Assembly (NCBI GenBank): GCA_019912385.1
Contig: JAIOIW010000035.1
Location: forward strand, 1-41,847
Length of the DNA stretch: 41,847 bases
Reading direction: 5' to 3'
Origin: Notoacmeibacter sp.
GTDB lineage: Bacteria > Pseudomonadota > Alphaproteobacteria > Rhizobiales > Rhizobiaceae
The position numbers and the translations under genes are program-made. This document shows positions 25,178-35,251 of the stretch, one piece after another (position 1 is the first letter of the stretch; each line of letters starts with the position of its first letter). The notes under the pieces were generated by a model, which saw only the letters and a list, made by a program, of their open reading frames with translations, searched no databases and was not told the origin of the DNA.

Positions 25178-26473
25178 CTATTCCTCGATGAACAGCAGGG
25201 CGGGGGATTCCAGCAGGCCCTTGAGCCTTTGAACGAAGACAGCGGCATCCCAGCCGTCGACCACCCGATGATCGAAGGAGCAGGAAATGTTCATCATCTT
25301 GCGCGGCAGAAACACCTGTCCGTCCCACATCGGGCGGATTGAAATCTTGTTGATTCCTACAATAGCCACCTCAGGGTGATTGATAATCGGCGTTGTGGCG
25401 ATCGCCCCAAGGGGGCCGAGCGATGTGATCGTGATTGTCGAACCCGTCAGATCGGCCAGGGCCGCCTTGCTGCCGCGCGCAGCCTCGGCCAGCCGGGTTA
25501 CCTCACGGGCATTGTCCCACAGGGAGGATGCTTCGGCATGTTTTACGACGGGAACGGTGAGGCCGGTCGGCGTTTGCGTGGCGATTCCGATATGGACCGC
25601 ATCGTACTGGTGGATGACGCCCGCCTCGTCATCGTAATGCGCGTTTATCCCGGGCTGTTCGCCCGCGGCAATGACAATGGCGCGCATGGTGAATGGCAGG
25701 ATCGTCAGTTTCCCCCGGCTGCCGCCATAGCGGCCGTTCAGCGTCGAGCGCAGTTCCTCCAGGGCCGTCACATCCACCTCTTCGACGATGGTGATATGGG
25801 GAATCCGGGCCTTCGAAAGCGCCATCTTCTCGGCTATCTTGCGCCGCATCCCGATGACCTTCACGTCCTTGCTTCCCGTTGCGCGGGACCGGCCGGCGTA
25901 TGAGGGTGCGGCTGGCCCGCGCTCGATATAGGCGTCGATATCCTTGTGGCTTATCCGGCCCGCAGCGCCAGAGCCGGTAACGAGACGCAAATCCACGCCG
26001 GCTTCGCGGGCGCGCTGGCGCACGGCGGGCGAGGCAAGCGGCTTCCTGCCGGGAGCGGGAGGTATTTGCTGGGCGTAGGACCGGGTGTCGGCGGCGGCAG
26101 TCCTCGCGTGCTCGACCGGCGCGGCGGCAACAGGTGTGCCAACAGGTTTTCCTGCCGGAGCGGCATCGGTCTTGTCTTCTTCACCCGCGGTTTCATCCGG
26201 TTCGGGAAAGGGATTTTCGGCTCCGTCATACCCTTCCACCTCGATGCGAACGAGGGGCGAGCCGATAGCGAGCGTTTCGCCGGCTTCGCCGCCCAGCCAG
26301 ACGACGCGGCCCGATACCGGGGATGGTACCTCCACGGCTGCCTTGTCAGTCATTACCGTGGCGATAATGTCGTCTTCGGCGACCGGTTCGCCAACGCTGA
26401 CGTTCCATTCGCTCAATTCCGCTTCAGCGATTCCCTCGCCGACATCGGGAAGTGTGACCGTGTAGATTCCCAT
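25178..26473 (-). CDS. bkdB: Branched-chain 2-oxoacid dehydrogenase E2 (dihydrolipoyl acyltransferase)
   Basis: Core acyltransferase of 431 residues that carries acyl groups on a lipoyl lysine and passes them to CoA. An N-terminal lipoyl domain (about 1-80) has the modifiable Lys44 in MTDKAAVE. A Pro/Ala/Glu-rich linker follows, then a peripheral subunit-binding domain (about 145-190: SPAVRQRAREAGVDL...GRISHKDID). The catalytic domain ends with CSFDHRVVDGWDA, carrying the His and Asp of the acyltransferase motif. ATG 26473 has GGAGGG upstream. It lies 2 bases after the E1-beta stop. A single lipoyl domain is normal for this complex. Confidence 0.95.
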   Translation of the reverse strand: MGIYTVTLPDVGEGIAEAELSEWNVSVGEPVAEDDIIATVMTDKAAVEVPSPVSGRVVWLGGEAGETLAIGSPLVRIEVEGYDGAENPFPEPDETAGEEDKTDAAPAGKPVGTPVAAAPVEHARTAAADTRSYAQQIPPAPGRKPLASPAVRQRAREAGVDLRLVTGSGAAGRISHKDIDAYIERGPAAPSYAGRSRATGSKDVKVIGMRRKIAEKMALSKARIPHITIVEEVDVTALEELRSTLNGRYGGSRGKLTILPFTMRAIVIAAGEQPGINAHYDDEAGVIHQYDAVHIGIATQTPTGLTVPVVKHAEASSLWDNAREVTRLAEAARGSKAALADLTGSTITITSLGPLGAIATTPIINHPEVAIVGINKISIRPMWDGQVFLPRKMMNISCSFDHRVVDGWDAAVFVQRLKGLLESPALLFIEE

Positions 26474-26475
26474 CG

Positions 26476-27489
26476 CTAACCCTCCAGAACCTGTGTCAGC
26501 GCGCGCCCGACCCGGTCCGGTCCGGGGAAGTAGGCCCATTCCTGTGCATGCGGATAGGGCGTGTCCCAGCCAGTCACGCGGGTCACTGGCGCTTCAAGAT
26601 GGAAGAAGCATTTTTCCTGCACCAGAGCACACAATTCCGCTCCGAAGCCGGATGTGCGGGTCGCTTCATGCACCACAACGCACCGCCCGGTCTTTTTCAC
26701 CGAGGTTTCGATTGTCTCCATGTCGAGCGGCAGCAATGTGCGCAGGTCGATCACCTCGGCATCCACGCCTCTTTCGTCAGCCGCCGCTTCCGCGACGTGG
26801 ACCATGGTTCCATACGCCAGCACGGTGACATCTCCGCCCGCCCGGCGGACTGCTGCGCGGCCCAGTGGCGTCGTGTAATATCCGTCATCCACCTCGCCCA
26901 TCGGATGGCTTTTCCATGCCACGATGGGCCGATCGTGATGGCCGTTAAAAGGACCATTATAAAGTCGCTTCGGTTCCAGGAAAATTACCGGATCGGGGTC
27001 CTCGATCGCCGCCATCAGCAGGCCCTTTGCGTCAACGGGATTCGACGGCACTACCACCTTGAGGCCCGAGACGTGAGTAAACAGCGCCTCCGGGCTCTGA
27101 CTGTGGGTCTGGCCGCCGAAAATCCCACCCCCTGTAGGCATGCGTATCACCATCGGGCACGTGAACTGCCCCGCCGAGCGGTAACGCAGTCGCGCTGCCT
27201 CGCTGACGATCTGGTCATATGCGGGATAGACATAGTCGGCGAACTGGATTTCAACGACTGGCCGAAGCCCGTATGCGGCCATCCCGATTCCCGCGCCAAC
27301 AATCCCGCTTTCATTTATGGGCGCATCAAAGCAGCGGTTCTTGCCATATTTCTTCTGCAGGCCCGCGGTGCAGCGGAAAACGCCGCCGAAATAGCCGGCA
27401 TCTTCACCGAAGACGACGACGCGCTCATCGCGCTCCATGGCAATATCGTGAGCATTCCGGATCGCTTCGATCATTGTCATCCGCGTCAT
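26476..27489 (-). CDS. bkdA2: Branched-chain 2-oxoacid dehydrogenase E1, beta subunit
   Basis: Beta subunit of 337 residues that, with E1-alpha, decarboxylates the oxoacids of valine, leucine and isoleucine. Motifs include VFGEDAGYFGGVFR, APINESGIVGAGIGMA and the potassium/TPP-contact segment EIQFADYVYPAYDQIVSEAA. The C-terminal transketolase domain contains EATRTSGFGAEL. ATG 27489 lies 2 bases after the alpha stop with GGGG close upstream. The length matches BkdA2 of pseudomonads. Confidence 0.95.
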   Translation of the reverse strand: MTRMTMIEAIRNAHDIAMERDERVVVFGEDAGYFGGVFRCTAGLQKKYGKNRCFDAPINESGIVGAGIGMAAYGLRPVVEIQFADYVYPAYDQIVSEAARLRYRSAGQFTCPMVIRMPTGGGIFGGQTHSQSPEALFTHVSGLKVVVPSNPVDAKGLLMAAIEDPDPVIFLEPKRLYNGPFNGHHDRPIVAWKSHPMGEVDDGYYTTPLGRAAVRRAGGDVTVLAYGTMVHVAEAAADERGVDAEVIDLRTLLPLDMETIETSVKKTGRCVVVHEATRTSGFGAELCALVQEKCFFHLEAPVTRVTGWDTPYPHAQEWAYFPGPDRVGRALTQVLEG

Positions 27490-27491
27490 CG

Positions 27492-28928
<1,437 letters not shown>

Positions 28929-28946
28929 TCATATTTCTCTCCCGAT

Positions 28947-28979
28947 CCGATGCCGGCCGCACCTCAAGGCAGGCATCGG
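28947..28979. repeat. Stem-loop, first of two in the bkdR leader
   Basis: CCGATGCC (28947-28954) pairs perfectly with GGCATCGG (28972-28979), leaving a 17-base loop. It lies immediately before the palindrome and T-run at 28986, on the bkdR side. Confidence 0.5.
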
Positions 28980-28985
28980 GCAATC

Positions 28986-29008
28986 AAGTCAGCACTGCTG
29001 ACTTTTTT
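28986..29008 (+). terminator. Palindrome with T-run (terminator-like or operator)
   Basis: AAGTCAGCACTGCTGACTT at 28986-29004 is a perfect palindrome around a central C. It is followed on the plus strand by six T (29003-29008). The shape fits an intrinsic terminator acting on transcripts towards bkdR. No gene is known to transcribe from the left, so it may instead be an attenuator of bkdR or an Lrp-family operator. Confidence 0.4.
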
Positions 29009-29112
29009 GATTTTATTCCGAAGTATGCGAAATATCCTTTTGAAAGTTTGTTCAATGCGCCTTTTTTAAGAAAGAAAATCTGTATATATTACGATTGGGA
29101 GAAGGAAATTAT

Positions 29113-29583
29113 ATGACCGGAAATATCGATGAAATCGACCGCCGGATTCTCAAGGCCCTGATGGCCGACGGACGCCTGTCCAACGTCGATCTGGCGAAGA
29201 AGGTGGGGTTGTCGCCGAGCCCGTGTTGGCAGCGGGTCCGCAGGCTCGAAAATGAAGGCATTATCGCCGGGTACACGGCCGTACTGAATCTCGAGGCGCT
29301 TGGGTTCGGCGAAATCGTGTGGGTTGAGGTCTCCCTGGACCACCATGACAAGGAAGCGGTGGACGGATTCGGGAAGGTTCTCGCCAGCATTCCGGAAGTA
29401 CTCGAAGTCTATCTGATGGCAGGAGATTATGATTTCCTCGTCAAGATAGTGGCGAGTGGAACCAAAGGAGTTGAGGAATTTCTTCGGGAACGGCTGTTTG
29501 GAATGCGCGGGCTGCGCCAATCGCGCTCGCTCTTTACGCTTTCGTGCCACAAACGGGCAGTGTCATTCGTGCCGGACTTCTGA
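29113..29583 (+). CDS. bkdR: Lrp/AsnC-family regulator of the bkd operon
   Basis: Lrp-type regulator of 156 residues. An N-terminal HTH (DRRILKALMADGRLSNVDLAKKVGLSPSPCWQRVRRLE) is followed by a RAM effector-binding domain (about 70-145) with the MAGDYDFLVKI segment. ATG 29113 has AGAAGGA about 8 bases upstream; the TTG at 29095 is a possible longer start. It is divergent from bkdA1, exactly as bkdR is in Pseudomonas putida, where the protein responds to branched-chain amino acids and activates the operon. That function is transferred from this context. Confidence 0.93.
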   Translation: MTGNIDEIDRRILKALMADGRLSNVDLAKKVGLSPSPCWQRVRRLENEGIIAGYTAVLNLEALGFGEIVWVEVSLDHHDKEAVDGFGKVLASIPEVLEVYLMAGDYDFLVKIVASGTKGVEEFLRERLFGMRGLRQSRSLFTLSCHKRAVSFVPDF

Positions 29584-29805
29584 GGGACTTGTTTCTTCGG
29601 GATGAAATGAAGTGGCGTTCTGAATCGCCCCCGATCGCCGGAGGGTGTTCGGTTCAGCTTGCCCGGCCATGTCTGCCTGTTCCTGCGTGGCTTCGTACTT
29701 TGCCCCTTCTTCGACCGGTTATACCAACGGCGACACGCGATGACTCATTGAGGCATTCCCGTCTCCGCTGATCCGTGATTCCCTGGACGGAGAGGAGATT
29801 CGCCC

Positions 29806-30327
29806 ATGGGTTCACCGGTAGTTTTGCGCACCGGCTATTCGCCGGCGCAGCTTCGCCACTTCGCCAGACGGTCCAAGGACACCAACCAGAGCCGCCGCTT
29901 GCTGTCATTGGCGGCCGTGCTGGACGGAATGAGCCGCGGCGAAGCCGCCAGGATCGGCGGCATGGACCGTCAGACGCTTCGCGACTGGGTTCACCGGTTC
30001 AACGCGCGGGGCCCGGACGGGCTCAAGGACATCCATGCCGGCGGCCCTCGGTCGCGTCTGTCACCTGAGCAAAAGGCCGAACTGGGCATGATGGTGGAAT
30101 CCGGTCCCAATCCGGCCGTCGATGGGGTGGTGCGCTGGCACCGCATCGATCTGCAACGGATCATCAAGGAGCGCTTCGGCGTCGAGTATCACGAGCGCCA
30201 TGTCGGCACGCTTCTGAAGGAACTCGGCTTCTCGCGTCTGTCGGGCCGCCCGCACCATCCCCTGCAGGACGAACGGGTGATCGAGATGTTTAAAAAAACT
30301 TCGCCGACACGCTCGCCGCGCACCTGA
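29806..30327 (+). CDS. IS630-family transposase, N-terminal part (OrfA)
   Basis: 173 residues as read. It holds the HTH region of an IS630 transposase (MSRGEAARIGGMDRQTLRDWVHRF, then RSRLSPEQKAEL) and the second DNA-binding part (VEYHERHVGTLLKELGFSRL). The frame runs through an A7 run (30292-30298) and ends with an unrelated tail KKTSPTRSPRT. The catalytic domain continues in the minus-one frame immediately after the A run. ATG 29806 has GGAGAGGAG about 10 bases upstream. Confidence 0.88.
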   Translation: MGSPVVLRTGYSPAQLRHFARRSKDTNQSRRLLSLAAVLDGMSRGEAARIGGMDRQTLRDWVHRFNARGPDGLKDIHAGGPRSRLSPEQKAELGMMVESGPNPAVDGVVRWHRIDLQRIIKERFGVEYHERHVGTLLKELGFSRLSGRPHHPLQDERVIEMFKKTSPTRSPRT

Positions 30328-30869
30328 GCGGACGATCCAGGACCAAACGCGTCGAGATCTGGTTTCAGGACGAGGCCCGCATTGGCCAGAAGAACGGACG
30401 CGCGCGGATTTGGGCCAGGAAAGGCACCCGCCCACGGCTGCCGGCCGATCAACGCTACAAGTCGGCCTACCTGTTCGGCGCCATTTGCCCGGCACGCGGC
30501 GCGGCACTCGCGCTGCCATTCGCCGATACCCACGCCATGCAGCTTCACCTTAACGAGATCAGCCAGCACGTCGCCAGAAATGCGCACGCCGTGCTGCTGC
30601 TCGACCGGGCCGGATGGCACACCACGGACAAGCTGACCATCCCGGCAAACATCACGTTGATCTTCCTGCCGTCCCGCTCGCCGGAATTGAACCCGGTCGA
30701 GAACATCTGGCAATACATGCGACAGAACTGGCTCTCAAACCGGGTTTTCGAGACCTGCGACGCCATTATCGATGCCGCCAGCGCAGCATGGGAAAAGCTG
30801 CTCTCAGAGCCGCAAACCATCATGTCCATCGGACTGTGCGACTGGGCTCACGTCGGTCAAAGCAAATGA
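30297..30869 (+). CDS. IS630-family transposase, catalytic part (OrfB, reached by -1 frameshift)
   Basis: 190 residues continuing from OrfA after a minus-one shift at 30292-30298. It contains a DDE triad: Asp in IWFQDEARIGQ, Asp in AVLLLDRAGWHTT and Glu in SPELNPVENIWQYM. A start codon suited to this part alone is not evident. The joined protein would be about 354 residues, the normal size for IS630. Either programmed frameshifting, described for some IS630-family members, or loss of one A from an A8 run would explain the split. Confidence 0.85.
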   Translation, partial: NFADTLAAHLSGRSRTKRVEIWFQDEARIGQKNGRARIWARKGTRPRLPADQRYKSAYLFGAICPARGAALALPFADTHAMQLHLNEISQHVARNAHAVLLLDRAGWHTTDKLTIPANITLIFLPSRSPELNPVENIWQYMRQNWLSNRVFETCDAIIDAASAAWEKLLSEPQTIMSIGLCDWAHVGQSK

Positions 30870-30921
30870 CCGTTGGTATCAGGCCCGCTGCGGCAGGGTA
30901 GCCGCGGTCGCCGATCCTATA

Positions 30922-31839
30922 TCACTGCGCGGCGGTATCTCCGCCCCAGCCTCCGTCGGTGATCTTCTTGAAGAACATAGAAAAAAGCTCTTGCTGGGAG
31001 GAAATCCGCAATTTCGCATAAATGTTCCGCCGGTGTATCCGGACCGTTCCCACCGATATGCCAAGATTCTTGGCTATGGAGTCGGAGGAATGCCCTTCGA
31101 GGACTTGTGCGACGACCTGGGTTTCGCGCGGCGAAATCCGCCCACTGAAGAGGGCGCTAACGGTATTTTCCGTTTGCGAACGGATCTTGCGTTGCTGGTT
31201 CGCCGACGTCCTGAGATCGAAACGCTCCGGTACATCGCGCCAGTGGCTTTGAGTCAGGCTGATGACGACCGGGGTTGCCGATCCCAGCAACCGCATCTCC
31301 CGGGGCGAAAACCGGGTGCTTTCGCCGGAACGCATGAGGGAAATCGCGACTGCAACGCCATCCGCCGGGTAAAGGATGAAGCAGACTTCTTCCGAAAGAC
31401 CGGTTTGAATGTAGTAGGACCGGTAGTATTCGCTCTGGTAGAAACGGTCTGGGGCCACATCGCTCAGACGATAAAGACCTGGGTCGATCTGTCGGCTGCA
31501 AGCCTTGAAAAACGGATCAAGCAGATAGGGGCCCTTCAGATAGTCGTCGACGAATACCAATCTCCTTTTTTGCGAAAACGTATGAAACAGGCACAAGGGC
31601 CTTTCGTTTTGGTAATAGGCAAAGACGACAGAATAATCGAATTCGACCAGCGATCTGAGCGCATCGATCAACGCTATTGGAAAGTTTTCCAGGCCGATGG
31701 CATCAATGCATTTTGCAAGCAATACCGCCCAGGTCTCGCTTCCTTCTCCGACAATTTGCGACTGTTTCGCTGGCGTTTTCAACTTATCCAGCTCCCCTGC
31801 GTTCTCAGGCCGGATAAACACGCATACCAATTTGGACAT
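30922..31839 (-). CDS. LuxR-family regulator with N-terminal sensor domain
   Basis: Transcriptional regulator of 305 residues. The C-terminal LuxR HTH (about 235-290) reads ISPRETQVVAQVLEGHSSDSIAKNLG, then GTVRIHRRNIYAKL. The N-terminal 200 residues look like an alpha/beta sensory domain (with VEFDYSVVFAYYQ and RFSPREMRLLG) of no family I can name with certainty; it is not clearly an acyl-homoserine-lactone domain. Base composition is lower in GC than the neighbours. No good ribosome-binding site precedes ATG 31839. It is divergent from the polyamine-type transporter operon and probably controls it. Confidence 0.85.
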   Translation of the reverse strand: MSKLVCVFIRPENAGELDKLKTPAKQSQIVGEGSETWAVLLAKCIDAIGLENFPIALIDALRSLVEFDYSVVFAYYQNERPLCLFHTFSQKRRLVFVDDYLKGPYLLDPFFKACSRQIDPGLYRLSDVAPDRFYQSEYYRSYYIQTGLSEEVCFILYPADGVAVAISLMRSGESTRFSPREMRLLGSATPVVISLTQSHWRDVPERFDLRTSANQQRKIRSQTENTVSALFSGRISPRETQVVAQVLEGHSSDSIAKNLGISVGTVRIHRRNIYAKLRISSQQELFSMFFKKITDGGWGGDTAAQ

Positions 31840-31883
31840 ATGCTTTTTGAGGTATATGCCATAATTCTACGTAATGCTATCGT

Positions 31884-31923
31884 ACCCACCAATTTGAATG
31901 GTAGTCAATAAACGCTGTCAATA
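31884..31923. promoter_or_regulatory. Candidate operator in the LuxR/transporter divergent region
   Basis: The 111-base AT-rich gap between the LuxR gene and the ABC operon contains an inverted repeat ACCA-N7-TGGT (31888-31902) and a direct repeat GTCAATA at 31904-31910 and 31917-31923, spaced 13 bases start to start. These are plausible binding sites for the divergent LuxR protein; evidence is positional. Confidence 0.3.
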
Positions 31924-31974
31924 CCAAGAAAATCATTCAATCAGGGGTATTTGACGTCGGAGGGGAGAAGGGCG

Positions 31975-33108
31975 TTGCCCGCGCGATCAGACCATTCGCG
32001 AGACATTGATATCGAGTTCAGGGGCGTCAGCAGGCATTATGGAGAAATCCGTGCTGTCGACGGGATCGACCTCAGCGTTCCCAAAGGCACGTTTTTCAGT
32101 TTCCTTGGCCCGTCGGGATGCGGCAAGACCACGTCCCTGCGCATGATCGCCGGGTTCGAGCAGCCGACGGCAGGGGACGTCCTGATCGAAGGCAGCAGTG
32201 TTGTCGGCACCCCGCCGCACCGTCGCCCGGTCAATATGGTGTTTCAGCACTATGCCCTGTTTCCGCACCTGAACGTCTTCGACAACATCGCCTACGGTCT
32301 GCGCCAACGGGCCCCCAGGCCTGCGCGGGCGGAAATCACCCGGCGGGTCGGCGAAACCTTGGATCTGGTGCGCCTCGGCGGATTTGAGTCGCGCCGTGTC
32401 TGGGAGCTTTCGGGTGGCCAGCAACAACGGGTCGCGCTGGCTCGCGCGCTTATCAACAAGCCGACAGTGCTGTTGCTGGATGAGCCCATGGCCGCACTAG
32501 ACCGCAAGCTCCGCCGCGACATGCAGATCGAACTGCAGACCCTGCAGCGCGACGTTGGCATAACCTTCGTCCTGGTCACTCACGACCAGGAGGAAGCGCT
32601 GTCGATGAGCGACTCCATTTGCATCATGCGCCACGGGCGGATTGTCCAGGCGGGCGGTGCGCGCGAGCTTTATGACGAACCGGTCAACCGCTACGTCGCC
32701 GACTTCGTCGGCAAGTCGAATTTCCTTGATGGTACGGTCGCCGATACCGGCGCGTCCGGCGCTGTCCTGCGATTGGCCGACGGGCGAACCATCGCCGGCC
32801 GGTACACGAGCACCGCGACGCCTCTCGCCAGGGAGGCGAAAGCGTGCATTGCCGTGCGGCCGGAACTGGTATCCATTACCGCCGCGCAAAAACCGGCAGG
32901 CGGAATGGCGGTCAACGCACCGGCGCGAGTCAAGAACCGGATCTATCTGGGCGAGCAGACCGAATACCTGGTCGCGGCCGAGGGGCTGGGAGACATTCTG
33001 GCCATGGCATCGAAAACGTCCGAACTGGCAAGCGGCGGCTTTTCGCCCGGCGATGAAGTTGTCATCGGGTGGCCGGAAAGCGCGGCGCTTGTTCTGGCGG
33101 AGGAATAG
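31975..33108 (+). CDS. Polyamine-type ABC transporter ATP-binding protein (PotA-like)
   Basis: ATPase of 377 residues for an importer of the spermidine/putrescine class. Motifs are Walker A GPSGCGKTT, Q-loop FQHYALFPHLNV, signature LSGGQQQRVALARAL, Walker B VLLLDEPMAALD and switch THDQEEAL. The C-terminal 130 residues form the TOBE regulatory domain found in PotA and FbpC proteins. TTG 31975 is preferred since GGAGGGGAG lies about 7 bases upstream; TTG 31951 in the same frame is an alternative and no ATG is available before the ABC domain. It heads the operon, and transcription runs from the LuxR divergent region. Confidence 0.93.
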   Translation: MPARSDHSRDIDIEFRGVSRHYGEIRAVDGIDLSVPKGTFFSFLGPSGCGKTTSLRMIAGFEQPTAGDVLIEGSSVVGTPPHRRPVNMVFQHYALFPHLNVFDNIAYGLRQRAPRPARAEITRRVGETLDLVRLGGFESRRVWELSGGQQQRVALARALINKPTVLLLDEPMAALDRKLRRDMQIELQTLQRDVGITFVLVTHDQEEALSMSDSICIMRHGRIVQAGGARELYDEPVNRYVADFVGKSNFLDGTVADTGASGAVLRLADGRTIAGRYTSTATPLAREAKACIAVRPELVSITAAQKPAGGMAVNAPARVKNRIYLGEQTEYLVAAEGLGDILAMASKTSELASGGFSPGDEVVIGWPESAALVLAEE

Positions 33109-33184
33109 CAACCAACGCCAATCGCCATTCGTATCACCTGACCGCAACGCCTCGCGGCGAGATAACCAGAAGGGAGAGCCTGTA

Positions 33185-34351
33185 ATGAGCAGAAATGACG
33201 ATAATGCCCCCATCAGTGCCAAGGAGTTCATCAACGAGCTTTGGCGCTACAAGAACGGTTCGGTGAGCCGCCGCCATTTCCTGGGCGTTACCGGCCTTGG
33301 CGCCGCCACGGCCGTCATGGCCACCGCCATGCCGGGTCTCGTCGGCTCGGGCAGGGCGCGCGCGGCCGGAAATATCGGCGACCGCGTCTCCATCGCGACC
33401 TGGCCCAACTATTACAGCCAGGATAATTATGACGCCTTCACAAAGGAATCCGGCGCAAATATCCAGATCAGCGTCTTTGGCTCCAACGAGGAGATGCTGG
33501 CCAAGCTGCAGGCAGGAGGCACCGGCTGGGACGTCTTCGTGCCGACCAACTACACCATTTCCACCTATGTCGATCTCGACCTGATCCAGCCGCTCGATCT
33601 GTCGCGCCTGCCGAACTTCGATGAAAAGCACTACATCAAGCGCTTCATCGAGCCGGGCACCGTGAACGGCAAGGTCTATGCGGTACCGAAGAACTGGGGC
33701 ACCACCGGTTTCGTGCTGAACCGGAACAAGATCACGTCGAACCCGACCACATGGAAGGAGTTCTGGGACCTTGCCAAGGGCGAAGCTTCCAGTCGCGTGA
33801 TGGTCCACGACTACCAGCTGACCACCATCGGCAACGCTCTGAAATACTTCGGCTATTCGTTCAACTCGATCGATCCGAAGGAACTGGGCGACGCTGAAAA
33901 GCTTCTGCTGGAGGTGAAGCCGCACCTTTTCGCCATCAACTCCGACTACCAGCCCGGCATGCGCAGCGGCGATGCCTGGATGTCCATCGCCTGGACCGGC
34001 GACGGGCTGCAACTGAACCGCGACATGCCGGAGATCGACTACGTGCTCGGCCAGGAAGGTGGCGAGTTGTGGAGCGACTTCTACGCCATTCCGAAGGAAG
34101 CCCCGCATCTCGACGCAGCCTATGCGCTGATCAACTTCCTGATCGATCCGAAGGTCAACGCTGCCGAAGTCGCCGTGCACGGATATCCGGTTCCCGATAA
34201 CCGCACCACGGCCCTGCTGCCGAAGGAAATGACCGATAATCCGATCATGTATCCGGCGCAAGAGCTTCTCAATGCGCTCGAGTTCGGCGCGGCGGTGACG
34301 CTGACCGATCCGCTCAGGGCGGAGATCATGGCGCGCTTCAAGGCAGCTTGA
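33185..34351 (+). CDS. Polyamine-type periplasmic binding protein (PotD-like), Tat-exported
   Basis: Solute-binding protein of 388 residues related to spermidine/putrescine-binding PotD. A twin-arginine signal SRRHFLG (Arg29-Arg30) is followed by a hydrophobic stretch and a cleavage region near ARA. The mature part has TWPNYYSQDNYDAF, then GWDVFVPTNYTIS and the ligand-cleft segments MSIAWTGDGLQL and YAIPKEAPHLDAAY. ATG 33185 has GGGAGAG upstream. Tat export implies folding before secretion. The ligand could be a polyamine or a similar cationic or amide compound; binding-site residues were not compared. Confidence 0.92.
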   Translation: MSRNDDNAPISAKEFINELWRYKNGSVSRRHFLGVTGLGAATAVMATAMPGLVGSGRARAAGNIGDRVSIATWPNYYSQDNYDAFTKESGANIQISVFGSNEEMLAKLQAGGTGWDVFVPTNYTISTYVDLDLIQPLDLSRLPNFDEKHYIKRFIEPGTVNGKVYAVPKNWGTTGFVLNRNKITSNPTTWKEFWDLAKGEASSRVMVHDYQLTTIGNALKYFGYSFNSIDPKELGDAEKLLLEVKPHLFAINSDYQPGMRSGDAWMSIAWTGDGLQLNRDMPEIDYVLGQEGGELWSDFYAIPKEAPHLDAAYALINFLIDPKVNAAEVAVHGYPVPDNRTTALLPKEMTDNPIMYPAQELLNALEFGAAVTLTDPLRAEIMARFKAA

Positions 34352-34377
34352 TCGGCATACGGGGATAACGCGGCGTG

Positions 34378-35247
34378 ATGATGAAGCGGGCAGGAATCAG
34401 GTCGGGCAATGGGGTGACGGCGATGTTGCTGTTGCCGACGACGCTCTGGTTCCTGCTCCTTCTCGTCATGCCGCTTGTCGTCATCCTCGTTTTCAGCTTT
34501 GGCGAGCGGGCTCCTGCCGGCGGCTACCAGGCGGCCTTCACGTTCGAACAGTATCTGAATCTTCCCGCCCGCCTGAAGGCGTTCACCAACACCCTGACTC
34601 TGGCACCACTGGGAACCTTGATCTGCGTCCTGATGGCCTACCCGTTGGCCTACTATCTTGCGGTCCGGGCTGGAGAAAGGGTCAAGGTGATGCTTCTGGT
34701 CCTGGTCATCGTGCCGTTCTGGACCAGTTTTCTCATCCGTACCTATGCCTGGATATATATCCTTGGCGGGCGCGGCATCCCGCAGCTGCTGGAACTCGTC
34801 GGCATCGAGGACGTGCGCCTGATCAACACGCCCACAGCAGTGCTGATCGGCATTGTTTACGGCTATCTGCCGTTGATGATCTTTCCCATCTACGTGAGCC
34901 TGGAAAAGCTCGACAAGCGCCTGCTGGAAGCCTCCGGGGATCTTGGCGCTTCGCCCTGGCGGACTTTTCTACAGGTGACCCTGCCGCTTTCGGCACCGGG
35001 TCTGGTAACGGGCTCGCTGCTGGTGTTCATCCTGTTGATGGGCGAATACCTGATCCCTGCACTGCTGGGTGGCGGCAAGGTGTTCTTCGTTGGAAACGCT
35101 CTGGTCGACCTGTTCCTGCAATCGCGGAACTGGCCCTACGGCTCTGCCGTTGCCATTGGCCTGGTTGCTATCATGATGGTCGCCATAGCCATTTATCTTG
35201 CCATGGTCGGGCGCCAACAGGCGCGCGACGACGTGTCCCTGGTCTAG
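34378..35247 (+). CDS. Polyamine-type ABC transporter permease (PotB-like)
   Basis: Inner-membrane permease of 289 residues with six predicted helices; the first is LLPTTLWFLLLLVMPLVVILVF. The EAA motif facing the ATPase reads KRLLEASGDLGASPWRTFLQVTLPLSAPG, about residues 180-208. GTG 34375, ATG 34378 and ATG 34381 are adjacent candidates; I chose the first ATG. The ribosome site is weak. It ends 4 bases before the partner permease start, in the usual PotB-PotC order. Confidence 0.93.
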   Translation: MMKRAGIRSGNGVTAMLLLPTTLWFLLLLVMPLVVILVFSFGERAPAGGYQAAFTFEQYLNLPARLKAFTNTLTLAPLGTLICVLMAYPLAYYLAVRAGERVKVMLLVLVIVPFWTSFLIRTYAWIYILGGRGIPQLLELVGIEDVRLINTPTAVLIGIVYGYLPLMIFPIYVSLEKLDKRLLEASGDLGASPWRTFLQVTLPLSAPGLVTGSLLVFILLMGEYLIPALLGGGKVFFVGNALVDLFLQSRNWPYGSAVAIGLVAIMMVAIAIYLAMVGRQQARDDVSLV

Positions 35248-35251
35248 GAAC

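Larger units (their letters stand above)
29722..30878 (+). mobile_element. IS630-family insertion sequence
   Basis: About 1,153 bases (29724-30876) between TA dinucleotides at 29722-29723 and 30877-30878, the target duplication normal for IS630/Tc1 elements. The inverted ends begin CCAACGG and end CCGTTGG, with 14 of 21 bases identical when aligned. It encodes a DDE transposase in two overlapping frames (29806-30869). The element lies between bkdR and the LuxR gene at 30922 and interrupts no recognisable gene. Confidence 0.88.

Noticed and set aside
29584-29721. Acidic open stretch on the minus strand left of the IS630 element, considered as the end of an interrupted gene
   Set aside because: When the IS is removed in thought, a TAA stop precedes the stretch in frame and no start or homologous part is seen on the other side.
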